Notes under the pieces: model-generated
Database searches by the model: none
Told to the model about the DNA's origin: nothing
What the model saw: only the letters and a program-made list of their open reading frames with translations
Made by a program: the position numbers and the translations under genes
NCBI GenBank assembly: GCA_024398785.1
Contig: JAKSIO010000007.1
Span: 1-64,000 of the forward strand
DNA length: 64,000 nucleotides
Reading direction: 5' to 3'
From: Bacteroidaceae bacterium
GTDB taxonomy: Bacteria > Bacteroidota > Bacteroidia > Bacteroidales > Bacteroidaceae
In this document: positions 9,451 through 17,992 of the stretch, one piece after another
How positions within the stretch are numbered: the first letter of the stretch is position 1
Layout of the letters: each line of letters starts with the position of its first letter

Positions 9451-10617
9451 TTACAGTCCCTTTTGTCTTTTCCAGTTTGTTGGAGTTGTGCCTGTTATTT
9501 GCTTGAAATTATTGTAGAAAGACATTTCTGTAGCATATCCGCTCATTTCTGCAATAATGTAAATTGGTGTGTTCGGCTGTTCTTTCATCAGAGACTTGGC
9601 ATGATTTATGCGATATCTGTTTATCAGTCCTGAGAAAGATGTCCCAAAATAATGGTTTATAATTGATTGAAGTTGTATTTGTGTTATGTTGAGTGCCATA
9701 GCCAGTTCAGATGCCTTCAAATCAGGTTTTAAGTACAATTGTTCTCTTTCTATCACTATGGTTACCTGGTTTTTCAGACTTACTTGACCTTTATCCTGTA
9801 CATTGTATGCTGTTACGGTCTGTTGAATGTTTTGTTTGACCTGCTCGCGATATATTTCATCGGTGATATTCAGTTGCATAACCGCATAATGACATGAAAT
9901 TCCTATAAACAGAGACAGAATGATATACATTACGTCAGGCATTATTCCAGTGAATTTATTTGAATCCGGCCCGAATATTACATACATTATTATTAAAAAA
10001 ATCAATGCAGAAAGTATGTGGAAAAACCTTGTGATATATCCTATGGCTCGTCCCGCATCATCGCTGAAATAATCATTTACACGTCCTTTGTATCTTTGAG
10101 TGATGGAAGTTCCCTTTATTACCAGTATTACCAATTGTGTCAGAAATACTATCTGGCATATACAATGGACAAATTTCTGTATTAGAGCAATGCCATGGAA
10201 CTGTGAATAATTGAGCGGATGCTCCAGGAAGGATTCTACGTATAGAGTTCTTTCTGATGGAGTCATCAGTCCGTATAATGCACAAACAGTAATTGTAAGC
10301 AGGATGGGAATTGAAATGTGCAGAAAGTCGGAGATTTTAATGTTTTCTGGTTCCAATAGAATCTTAATGTAAAGAAGGAATGTTGGAAACAGCATCAGAT
10401 AACCGAACGTATATAGGATGTCCCAAACAGCATTGTGGTATTCGTTGGCAAGCATAAAGACTCCTATGAAGAATGTCAATGCAATCAGGAGTGATGTCAG
10501 CAATGCAGATCTTTGTCTTGTGAATACTTTATGTCTGGATGTTGTGTACATGCATACGTTCAGAATGTGGCATATGCAAGTTACAATTGGAATAAATGAC
10601 GCTAAAGTGTGAAACAT
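9451..10617 (-). CDS. Membrane-anchored AraC-family regulator (leftward)
   Basis: 388 residues in two parts. Residues 1 to about 250 contain about seven hydrophobic segments with no recognised ligand domain. Residues of about 290-385 are an AraC/XylS helix-turn-helix domain (LKASELAMALNITQIQLQSI, then IIAEMSGYATEMSFYNNFKQITG near the end). The regulator at 10949 has the same build, so the two are divergent paralogues. It is probably a sensor-regulator whose DNA-binding part faces the cytoplasm; target genes are inferred only from position next to the fimbrial operon. Confidence 0.85.
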   Translation of the reverse strand: MFHTLASFIPIVTCICHILNVCMYTTSRHKVFTRQRSALLTSLLIALTFFIGVFMLANEYHNAVWDILYTFGYLMLFPTFLLYIKILLEPENIKISDFLHISIPILLTITVCALYGLMTPSERTLYVESFLEHPLNYSQFHGIALIQKFVHCICQIVFLTQLVILVIKGTSITQRYKGRVNDYFSDDAGRAIGYITRFFHILSALIFLIIMYVIFGPDSNKFTGIMPDVMYIILSLFIGISCHYAVMQLNITDEIYREQVKQNIQQTVTAYNVQDKGQVSLKNQVTIVIEREQLYLKPDLKASELAMALNITQIQLQSIINHYFGTSFSGLINRYRINHAKSLMKEQPNTPIYIIAEMSGYATEMSFYNNFKQITGTTPTNWKRQKGL

Positions 10618-10637
10618 TAACTGTTATGTCTTTTATG

Positions 10638-10669
10638 CAAAGATATTAAAATTGAGTCAAATAGTCAAA
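10638..10669 (-). promoter_or_regulatory. Promoter of the leftward AraC-type regulator
   Basis: The minus strand reads TTTG (10666-10669), 20 nt, then TATCTTTG (10638-10645): a full match to the Bacteroidetes -33/-7 consensus, 21 nt upstream of the ATG at 10617. Confidence 0.7.
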
Positions 10670-10728
10670 TTGTCTGAGTTTTTATCGGATAAATGAGCAT
10701 TTTTTAAGCTATTAATTGTATAAAATAA

Positions 10729-10748
10729 ACTAAAAAATTTTTTTTAGT
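10729..10748. repeat. A/T inverted repeat in the regulator spacer
   Basis: ACTAAAAAA and TTTTTTAGT form 9-bp perfect arms around TT. It could be an operator or curved DNA; there is no GC stem, so a terminator role is weak. Confidence 0.45.
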
Positions 10749-10886
10749 ATGATAAAATACCCGCTGAAATGCCGTTAATTTGCCTAAACGTAATGTTTGA
10801 TGTTAAATATTGTACAAATATTTATAAATTATGGCAAAAAAGTGGTTTATAGTGGCAATAAATTTTTTAGTTACAAAAATATGGAC

Positions 10887-10894
10887 TAACTTTG
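10887..10894 (+). promoter_or_regulatory. -7 element of the fimbrial regulator/operon promoter
   Basis: TAACTTTG matches TAnnTTTG, 54 nt upstream of the ATG at 10949. The expected -33 position holds TTTA (10866-10869) rather than TTTG, which suggests a weak or activator-dependent promoter. Confidence 0.55.
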
Positions 10895-10917
10895 CAGAAA
10901 AATTATATATATAATAC

Positions 10918-10944
10918 ATGCGCGCAAGCGCGCCGTTAACCTAA
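10918..10944 (+). CDS. Possible 8-codon upstream ORF in the fimbrial operon leader
   Basis: ATG at 10918 reads MRASAPLT and stops with TAA at 10942-10944, 4 nt before the regulator's ATG. The frame overlaps a GC-only hairpin, GCGC (10920-10923) / GCAA loop / GCGC (10928-10931), in otherwise very AT-rich leader. It may be a translational control element; the short length means it could also be chance. Confidence 0.35.
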   Translation: MRASAPLT

Positions 10945-10948
10945 CCCT

Positions 10949-12112
10949 ATGTTACAAGATATTCTGAGAGCTCTGCCTTTTCTGGTCAGTTTGTTTTGGC
11001 TGGTACTGCTGACTATGCAATTTTTCATGTCGAGTAACAGGAATGATACTCCCAGAAAGGTTATTGTGATAGCCTCATTGGTTGTTTCGCTTGCTTCTCT
11101 TGGAAATCTTATAGCAACAGATGCCAGTTATAACCTGTATTTCAGAGTCTTTTTTGATGTTCTTACTATTGTGGCATTCTTGTCCATTTGTTGCATCAGT
11201 TATATATACTTCACTTTGTTTGTCGGTTCTGATATAAACAGAAGCAAGATTCTGATGTTTGTCCCTGCACTGTTTTTTGGTGTTGTATACAGTGTCCTTT
11301 ACATCTTCATGGATAGTTACCAGATTGAAAACTTTCTGTTTTCCATTTCATCCGGTTTCATTCTAAGAGTTGTTGAGATGGATGTGATATGCAAGGTTCA
11401 ATTCTGTGTAAGGATTCTTGCTTTCTTCTACTATTTTGTCCAACTGATTTTCTTTGCTATCAAGATATTCGGAAAAATGTCAGCGTTCAATTCAATTCTG
11501 AGACAGTATTTTTCCGTGAAACAGTATGTGAATTTTTCATATTTGAATCTGTTGTTTATTTGCGTGTTGTCTGCTCATTTTCTGTTTTTTGCATCTCATA
11601 CAATAAACGCATTGACAAATACTGTTATACCGGTTTTCAATGATGCGGTTTATATATTGTTTGCCATCTGTATATTTGCGCTGTTCTTTTGCGGCCTTGA
11701 GATACATAACTCCCAGTTGGAATTCAACCAGCATTTGTCTACTTCTAAAACCACAACTGCTGCCAGTCCTGATCTTAAATTCAGAATTATTGAACTGTTT
11801 GAAAAAGATAAACTCTATCTTAAACCAAACCTCAAGGTGTCTGACATATCAAAATTACTTAACGTAAACAATCAATACGTTTATAATGCTATTTGCGTTG
11901 ATATGGGAACTTCTTTTGCTCAGTTGGTCAATGGCTACAGAATAAGATATGCACAGGAATTGCTTGTAAACAATCCTGATATGTCTATCAGCAATATTGC
12001 GTCAAACAGTGGTTATACAACAGATGTTTCTTTCTATAATAACTTTAAGACTTACACCGGTACAACTCCTACCAAATGGAAAAATGTATTGTTTTGTAAT
12101 TCGCAAAGCTGA
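10949..12112 (+). CDS. Membrane-anchored AraC-family regulator of the fimbrial operon
   Basis: 387 residues: an N-terminal half of about seven hydrophobic segments and a C-terminal AraC helix-turn-helix domain at about residues 275-375 (LKVSDISKLLNVNNQYVYNA; SNIASNSGYTTDVSFYNNFKTYTGTTP). It has the same architecture as the divergent regulator at 9451-10617, and the sequence YNNFK-TGTTPT-WK is shared between them. It is the first gene of a rightward run; the DUF3575 gene follows within 25 nt, so it is probably co-transcribed with the pilus genes it is likely to control. Confidence 0.86.
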   Translation: MLQDILRALPFLVSLFWLVLLTMQFFMSSNRNDTPRKVIVIASLVVSLASLGNLIATDASYNLYFRVFFDVLTIVAFLSICCISYIYFTLFVGSDINRSKILMFVPALFFGVVYSVLYIFMDSYQIENFLFSISSGFILRVVEMDVICKVQFCVRILAFFYYFVQLIFFAIKIFGKMSAFNSILRQYFSVKQYVNFSYLNLLFICVLSAHFLFFASHTINALTNTVIPVFNDAVYILFAICIFALFFCGLEIHNSQLEFNQHLSTSKTTTAASPDLKFRIIELFEKDKLYLKPNLKVSDISKLLNVNNQYVYNAICVDMGTSFAQLVNGYRIRYAQELLVNNPDMSISNIASNSGYTTDVSFYNNFKTYTGTTPTKWKNVLFCNSQS

Positions 12113-12135
12113 TTTGAGTGTTAATGCCCATTAGA

Positions 12136-13416
12136 ATGATGAACAAGATTATGACAAAAATATTATTCTTTGCTGCGGTCATGCTTTTGGCCGTGCAGAA
12201 TTATGCTTTTGCCAAATTCTGTACTATGGACTTTAACCTGGATTTTAAGTTGGACAACTACATACTGTACAACAATTATCTGGACAATGATTCTGTCATG
12301 CGCGCGTTGGGTGATTCAATACAGAAAATAGGAATTGAAAATATTGATTCCGTAGTTGTTGTGTCATATTCATCGCCTGAAGGCAAATACGCTCATAACG
12401 TGTGGCTTTCTGAGCATAGAGCGGCATCAATGAAAAAATATTTTAATGACAATTATCCCGAATTTGAAGATAAACTGATTGTTCGTAAGGGTGATGAGTC
12501 TTGGTTCCTGTTCCGTGATCTGATAGTAGCGGATACGATTATCTCAGACTCTATCAGGAATTCAATGCTTTATATTCTGGATTCATTGGATGCAACGCCT
12601 GATTATAAGAAAACTCTTTTGAAAAAATTTGATCACGGTAAGATCTGGCACTATTTTATCAATGAACATTTTATACGTTTGCGTACATCCGCAATCTGTT
12701 TGAGCTATAATGAATATTATTATGCCATACCTCAAATTGACAGAACTATCGATCTTGATTTGAGCTATGAAAGAGATACCATTCCATTGAAACCTGTTGA
12801 TTTGTATTTGGAGAAAAGACCTAAAACATACAAAACGGTTCTGGGAATCAAGACTAATCTGTTATATGATGCTGTCACTGCACTTAACATTTCCGTAGAG
12901 TTGCCTGTTTTCAGGTTTATGTCATTGGCAATTGAAGATGTGTTCCCATGGTGGAATGGAGGTGAGAACGGAAATGAATGGGCTTTTCAGATTCTTTCAT
13001 TGGGTGCCGAAGCAAAGTTCTGGGTATGGCCTACATACAAGTATGGTAAAAAACATGTTGAAAGAAACGATAAGGGTTATCACAGAACCGGTTTGACCGG
13101 ATTGTTTGTAGGCTTGTATTGTTTCAGCGGCATGTTTGATGTCCAATGGTATGACAAGTTGTGCTATCAGGGAGAACTTTGGAGTGCTGGTGTTGAATTA
13201 GGATACTCCTGGCCATGCGGTAAACATTTCAATCTGGAAACGCAATGTAATTTTGGTTATGTAAATGCTGAATACAGACACTATAATATTGGTTCTGACG
13301 CTGAGGCGTTATACCGTGACAAGAAAGTAGGAACACTTACCGCCTTCCTTCCTACAAAACTGGCATTGTCACTGGTTTGGAATATAAATAGAAATAATGT
13401 CAAAGTTAAGTTTTAG
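12136..13416 (+). CDS. DUF3575 fimbrial-locus envelope protein
   Basis: About 426 residues with a signal peptide (ILFFAAVMLLAVQNYAFA). The N-terminal half contains an OmpA-like stretch, SYSSPEGKYAHN followed by LSEHRAASMKKYF. The C-terminal half starts at VLGIKTNLLYDAVTALN, the opening of DUF3575, and reads like an outer-membrane barrel (EDVFPWWNGG, GAEAKFWVWP). In Bacteroidales such genes commonly sit just ahead of DUF5119 and fimbrillin genes. Its role in pilus assembly or anchoring is inferred from that. Several in-frame starts exist (12118 GTG, 12124, 12136, 12151); 12136 is a compromise. Confidence 0.75.
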   Translation: MMNKIMTKILFFAAVMLLAVQNYAFAKFCTMDFNLDFKLDNYILYNNYLDNDSVMRALGDSIQKIGIENIDSVVVVSYSSPEGKYAHNVWLSEHRAASMKKYFNDNYPEFEDKLIVRKGDESWFLFRDLIVADTIISDSIRNSMLYILDSLDATPDYKKTLLKKFDHGKIWHYFINEHFIRLRTSAICLSYNEYYYAIPQIDRTIDLDLSYERDTIPLKPVDLYLEKRPKTYKTVLGIKTNLLYDAVTALNISVELPVFRFMSLAIEDVFPWWNGGENGNEWAFQILSLGAEAKFWVWPTYKYGKKHVERNDKGYHRTGLTGLFVGLYCFSGMFDVQWYDKLCYQGELWSAGVELGYSWPCGKHFNLETQCNFGYVNAEYRHYNIGSDAEALYRDKKVGTLTAFLPTKLALSLVWNINRNNVKVKF

Positions 13417-13421
13417 ATATA

Positions 13422-14453
13422 ATGCTTAAGAAATTTCGCACATATTTTTACATTCTTGCAGCTCTTTTGATAATCAGCTGTGAGAGACGTGCGCTTGTTT
13501 CTGTAAACAACCAGACTATGATTCAGGTCAAGGTTGCAGCTCAACGTATATCTAATGTTAACTGCGATATATACAATTCACACATACCTCATCCAAAGAT
13601 TTCAACAGAAATGATGCATGTGGTTCTTTATGACCCTGAAACGGATCGTATTGTAACTGAAACGTATATTTCAGATACAACAAGAGATGCCAGCGGGCAG
13701 TTGATTGTTTCCGGTTATGTGAACGCTACACCTGGTGAGTATGATGTTCTTGTTTATAATTTTGATACTGAGTCAACACAGGTCCGTAATCAGAATTCTC
13801 TGAATACGGTTGAGGCCTATACTAATGAGGTCCAGGCAAATATACGTACCAGATATAAATCGAGTGTAAATTACGATGAGGCTATTTTGTATGAACCTGA
13901 TCACATTATAGTAGGTACGGAATTGAGTCATATCATACCTTACCATGAGGATATTCATGTAATCAAGACACAGGCATTGAGCGTTGTTGATACATATTAT
14001 CTGCAGATAAATGTATCCGGCCTTGAGTATGTGTCAAGTGCTCAGGCTTTGATGGGAGGTATGTCATCAAGCAATCTTATCGGTACCAATACACGTAATG
14101 TTACCGAACCGGCTGCTGTTTATTTTGAGATGCAGAAAGATAATGTTAACGGAAAAGATGTTATTTGCTGCACCTTTAATACATTTGGAAAGATTGATGG
14201 AATTGACAGTGATTTGAGTGTTACGTTCGATGTCACCACTACTGACGGACGTCGTGTTGAGAAGACATTTGACATCACTCCTATATTTGAAACTTTAGAT
14301 GCCAAAGAACATCATTGGCTGATTCTTGATGAAGGCTATGAACTTGTTATTGACCCGCCTGAAAATCCGGGAGGTAATAAAGTTAATGGCGGTGGCGGAT
14401 TTGAGCCTGTTGTTGAAGACTGGGAAGAGGAACATGCTGAGATTTGCCTGTAA
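13422..14453 (+). CDS. DUF5119-like fimbrial lipoprotein, probable anchor/base subunit
   Basis: 343 residues with a lipoprotein signal (YFILAALLIISC then ERRAL is the visible pattern, Cys near residue 19). The mature part has the DUF5119/Mfa2-FimB-like layout: a first beta domain with MMHVVLYDPETD and PGEYDVLVYNFD, then a second with QALMGGMSSSN. The position between the DUF3575 and fimbrillin genes matches where type V pilus anchor or assembly proteins are found. The C-terminus has a glycine/proline-rich stretch (PPENPGGNKVNGGGG) followed by an acidic tail. It lies 5 nt after the DUF3575 gene. Confidence 0.65.
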   Translation: MLKKFRTYFYILAALLIISCERRALVSVNNQTMIQVKVAAQRISNVNCDIYNSHIPHPKISTEMMHVVLYDPETDRIVTETYISDTTRDASGQLIVSGYVNATPGEYDVLVYNFDTESTQVRNQNSLNTVEAYTNEVQANIRTRYKSSVNYDEAILYEPDHIIVGTELSHIIPYHEDIHVIKTQALSVVDTYYLQINVSGLEYVSSAQALMGGMSSSNLIGTNTRNVTEPAAVYFEMQKDNVNGKDVICCTFNTFGKIDGIDSDLSVTFDVTTTDGRRVEKTFDITPIFETLDAKEHHWLILDEGYELVIDPPENPGGNKVNGGGGFEPVVEDWEEEHAEICL

Positions 14454-14501
14454 TGTGATTTATAGAAAGTGTTTATATAATAAGGTGTAAAACAATTGAT
14501 A

Positions 14502-15599
14502 ATGAAAAAAGCTTTATTTGCCGTAATGGTTCTGATAGCGACTGCAGCTTGCACAAATTCTGAAGTGCAGTTGTCTTCATACCAGATGGGAAGAATTTCC
14601 TACCTGCCGGTAAGTAAGGGGAAGGAAGTTGTTGAGAGTAAAGCCGGTGCCTCCGCTTTACCTACAGATATGAGTTTCAAATCTATTGCATGGGCTACTC
14701 CAAATAATTGGGATTCTGTTTGTGGAACCGGAAGCACATTTATAAATGATGTAGTATTGTTCTTCCCTAAAGAGCAGAAATGGTATGCCCAGACTGAATA
14801 TTATTGGCCGCTTGATTTGAAAGTATCGTTCTTTGCACATTGTCCTGAGGTATTGACCAGTGGCAAAACACTTGTCAGAGATGGAAAGTTCGGTATAGAC
14901 AATTACTCTATTGTTGAAACAATGGATCAGGATTTGTTGGTTGCCGATGCTGTTCTGAATATGCAGCCTAAGGAAGGAAACGCAAATTCCGTTCCGACAG
15001 TATTCAGACATAAGCTGACAAAGATCCAGTTTATGGCAAGACTTGCAAAACCATATAAAGAGCAGGCTCTTTTTGACAGTATTGTTATAAATAACATTGG
15101 TTTTATTGGTATTGACAATTGTGGTGACTGGTCTTTTGACAGTATTGACAACCAAGGATACGGATCCTGGACAAATACTGCCGGTGCAACACGTGGTATT
15201 GATGTCCTGATTCCTGGTATTGATCAGTATGGAACCGGCGGAACTGTTGTTTCAAGCCAAGATAGTGTTATGGTTGGCTCTTGGGTTATCCTGTTGCCAC
15301 AGACATTCCTTGCTGAGGATAGCAGTAAAATTAAGATTGATTATGACATTTATTATAAGCCAAACTGCTGTGATCATATTTCAAAACAGATTGGTATAGT
15401 AAACGCATTGGGTAAGAATGATTCTGTATATGAATGGAAAGTTAATAAGTTCTATACATATACATTGCTCTTCAGCTTGGATGATGCCACAATAACATGG
15501 CAGCCTGAAGTTGCTGATTGGGATGTGGTTTCATCTTACGATATAGTTGTTACAGAAGATTGGGAAAAAGTTCCCTCGTCTGAAACAGATATTAGGTGA
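14502..15599 (+). CDS. Fimbrillin family lipoprotein 1
   Basis: 365 residues. Lipoprotein signal with lipobox ATAAC (Cys 17). Fimbrillin-like (Mfa_like_1 type) motifs: YYWPLDLKVSFFAHCPE, VPTVFRHKLTKI, and a C-terminal NKFYTYTLLFSLDDATITWQPEV ending in a DWD block. Type V pilins are exported as lipoproteins, trimmed by a protease and polymerised by donor-strand exchange; that is family knowledge. An in-frame TTG at 14496 gives two extra residues, but ATG 14502 starts the standard MKK signal. First of five tandem paralogues. Confidence 0.85.
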   Translation: MKKALFAVMVLIATAACTNSEVQLSSYQMGRISYLPVSKGKEVVESKAGASALPTDMSFKSIAWATPNNWDSVCGTGSTFINDVVLFFPKEQKWYAQTEYYWPLDLKVSFFAHCPEVLTSGKTLVRDGKFGIDNYSIVETMDQDLLVADAVLNMQPKEGNANSVPTVFRHKLTKIQFMARLAKPYKEQALFDSIVINNIGFIGIDNCGDWSFDSIDNQGYGSWTNTAGATRGIDVLIPGIDQYGTGGTVVSSQDSVMVGSWVILLPQTFLAEDSSKIKIDYDIYYKPNCCDHISKQIGIVNALGKNDSVYEWKVNKFYTYTLLFSLDDATITWQPEVADWDVVSSYDIVVTEDWEKVPSSETDIR

Positions 15600-15623
15600 A
15601 TAAAGACTAATTAAAGTATTGTA

Positions 15624-16766
15624 ATGAAAAGGTTCTTAGTATTTGCAACAACAGTCATATTATTTGTGACGGCTTGCTCCACAAATCACATAGACCTGGA
15701 AGGCAATAACGATGTTATAAACTACCAGGCCTTTACTGGTAAGACTGTGAGTTCTACAAAGGTGGACGGGTTGGTATATCCTACCGATCTGCCATTTGTA
15801 AGCTATGCCTATTTCTATCGCGGTACTCAAAATTGGAATGAAATAAAAGATGGCCTGGATGTTGAAGAATCCAGTTATATCCCTGGTGATGTTGTAAAAT
15901 ACGATTCAGTAGGTAACAATTATTATGTTGCCGGTTACTGGCATACCGACAAGGTTTATTTCTGGCCTGTATCCCAGAAACTGACATTTTTTGCATATTC
16001 TCCAGCAACAGTGGAAAATGTATCATGCTCACCGCAGACGGGTATTGTAGCCAAGGATTATGATGTTGACCAGAATCTTGACATTGATTTTATGGTTGCC
16101 GATGTCAAAGCTGATCTGCAGAAATCATATAATTCAGTACCAACGGTATTCCGTCACAAACTTTGCCAGATATATTTTACTGTGGCATCGTATAATGGTA
16201 ATGTTCTGTATGATTATGCACACGGACACAATGGTGTTGACAAACCGTTTGCTGCGGGAGATGTGAGATGGATTCTGAAAAAACTGGAATTGTTGAATGT
16301 ATACAACAAAGCTACATATGTAGGCACTTCAGATCCGAATGAAACTTACGGTAGCGGAAACTGGAATATGGTTGGTTCTGCAAGAAACTATACATTGTTT
16401 GATGGAAACCTGGTGGTTTTGGATTCGGTTCAGAGAATTACTGCATCAAACCCAAACAAGTATTTTATGCCGCAGAATCTTAAAGACGTACAGGTAAGAA
16501 TTACTTACATGGTTGAACATTATGCCGATAATGAACATACTCCTTATCATTATACTGATTCAACAAGAGTGTTTAATTTGTCACAGGTAAGGAGAGTAAC
16601 TGAAAATCCCGATACGGTTGTATTTATATCAAATTGGGATATGAACACAATCTATTCATATAATCTGCATATTGATTTTGCTGATAATGAAATTAAATGG
16701 GCCCCATCAATAATAAGTTGGGAAGACACTGATAAGATATTTGAGAGTGATACAATAATACATTAA
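15624..16766 (+). CDS. Fimbrillin family lipoprotein 2
   Basis: 380 residues; signal MKRFLVFATTVILFVTAC. Family motifs: VYFWPVSQKLTFFAYSP, then CSPQTGIVAKDYD, DFMVADVKADLQ, VPTVFRHKLCQIYF and a C-terminal IYSYNLHIDFADNEIKWAPSI followed by SWED. Lies 24 nt after fimbrillin 1 with no terminator between. It shares the motif order but little overall identity with its neighbours, so these are diverged copies rather than recent duplicates; it may be a minor or tip-proximal subunit. Confidence 0.85.
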   Translation: MKRFLVFATTVILFVTACSTNHIDLEGNNDVINYQAFTGKTVSSTKVDGLVYPTDLPFVSYAYFYRGTQNWNEIKDGLDVEESSYIPGDVVKYDSVGNNYYVAGYWHTDKVYFWPVSQKLTFFAYSPATVENVSCSPQTGIVAKDYDVDQNLDIDFMVADVKADLQKSYNSVPTVFRHKLCQIYFTVASYNGNVLYDYAHGHNGVDKPFAAGDVRWILKKLELLNVYNKATYVGTSDPNETYGSGNWNMVGSARNYTLFDGNLVVLDSVQRITASNPNKYFMPQNLKDVQVRITYMVEHYADNEHTPYHYTDSTRVFNLSQVRRVTENPDTVVFISNWDMNTIYSYNLHIDFADNEIKWAPSIISWEDTDKIFESDTIIH

Positions 16767-16805
16767 CTGAAAAATTTTTTATTAATAATTTAACCCTATA
16801 TTAAA

Positions 16806-17948
16806 ATGAAAAAGATTTATCTATTCGCTTTAACAGCAGTAGCTGTTCTTGCAGGTTGTAATGACAGTAAGGAACAGTTCAATTCTGAGAATGATCAGGA
16901 TCTGATTCAGTTCCAGTCTGTAGTTGGTAAACAAGGCACAGGAAAGGCTTTGATTAAAGGTGCTGTTTATCCTGAAGATGTACCATTCGGCTCATTTGCT
17001 TATGCTTTGCAACAGGGCCAGAACTGGAATGACAATTTTGCACAGGGAACTCTGTTCATCGATGAGGCAAAGATTGAGAAAATTGGTTCTGATAACCTTT
17101 GGACAGCCAAGGATATTCGTTATTACTGGCCAAAACAGGGATCATTAACTTTCTTCTCTTATTCTCCGTACAGTGCAACATCTGCAATTGTTTCCTGCAA
17201 TCAGACAAATGGTATTGTTGCAGAAAACTTTGATGCAACACCTTCTTCAGGTGCTCAGTGGAATCAGGATTTCATGGTTTCAGATATCGCAAAGGATCAG
17301 ACAAAAACCATTGCCCGTAATGGCGTTCCTACCGTATTCCGTCATAAACTGAGCACAGTTCTCTTCAAGATAGGAACACTTGAGAAGTATGATTCAATCA
17401 AGAGTATCAATGGTGCTGACACAACATATTGCGCTGGTTCCAATGTATTCAAGATCAATGCTTTCCAAGTTAACAACATCAAAGCTAAAGGTGATTACTA
17501 TCAGGCAATGGATACTATTTCTGCAATTACCGGAAACGATACAATTATTGAAGGTTGGTTCAACCAGTATAACGATTCTGTTGATTACATTATGTACAAT
17601 GGTGACGCCAAGACTCTTTCATGGTACAAGGAATACATGGATACTTTGAATACCGAGTATGCAGAGCTTGTTGATTCCAGCTTTATTGTTCTTCCGCAGG
17701 TGCTGACAGACAGTCTGTATTTTGTTTTGAATTATCAGCATGAGGTTTATGCTGTTGACTCAGTTAAGCCTACAACTGAATTCAATTATATTGATACAAT
17801 TGTTCTCAATACAAGAGACGTAAAGGAGTGGCAGATGAACAAACGCTACACTTACAACATTCTTATCAGCTTGGATGAAATCAAGTGGGCTCCGTCTATT
17901 GTTGATTGGGAAGAAGTTCCTGCTGATACAATCATTATTGATAAATGA
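16806..17948 (+). CDS. Fimbrillin family lipoprotein 3
   Basis: 380 residues; signal MKKIYLFALTAVAVLAGC. Motifs: RYYWPKQGSLTFFSYSP, QDFMVSDIAKDQT, GVPTVFRHKLSTVLF and NKRYTYNILISLDEIKWAP followed by VDWEEV. The leader has TTAACCCTA at 16790-16798, eight nt before the ATG. Codon use is notably uniform (AAC, CGT, GTT), as expected of a strongly expressed structural subunit, so this and the next two are candidates for the major stalk pilins. Confidence 0.85.
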   Translation: MKKIYLFALTAVAVLAGCNDSKEQFNSENDQDLIQFQSVVGKQGTGKALIKGAVYPEDVPFGSFAYALQQGQNWNDNFAQGTLFIDEAKIEKIGSDNLWTAKDIRYYWPKQGSLTFFSYSPYSATSAIVSCNQTNGIVAENFDATPSSGAQWNQDFMVSDIAKDQTKTIARNGVPTVFRHKLSTVLFKIGTLEKYDSIKSINGADTTYCAGSNVFKINAFQVNNIKAKGDYYQAMDTISAITGNDTIIEGWFNQYNDSVDYIMYNGDAKTLSWYKEYMDTLNTEYAELVDSSFIVLPQVLTDSLYFVLNYQHEVYAVDSVKPTTEFNYIDTIVLNTRDVKEWQMNKRYTYNILISLDEIKWAPSIVDWEEVPADTIIIDK

Positions 17949-17992
17949 TTTTATTGAAAATAATGTTTAACCCTAATAACGTTTATTAGTTT

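Larger units (their letters stand above)
10618..10948. other. 331-bp divergent control region between two AraC-type regulators
   Basis: AT-rich and without a substantial ORF. It holds the leftward promoter (10638-10669), a direct repeat TCAAATAGTCAAAT at 10657-10670, an A/T palindrome (10729-10748), the rightward -7 element (10887-10894), a 14-nt palindrome ATTATATATATAAT (10902-10915), and a GC-rich hairpin overlapping an 8-codon upstream ORF (10918-10944). It is the likely switch point for fimbrial expression. Confidence 0.6.

Noticed and set aside
10618..10948. Invertible promoter (phase variation) controlling fimbriae
   Set aside because: No pair of long inverted repeats flanks the promoter, and no site-specific recombinase gene is nearby; the palindromes seen are short and local.
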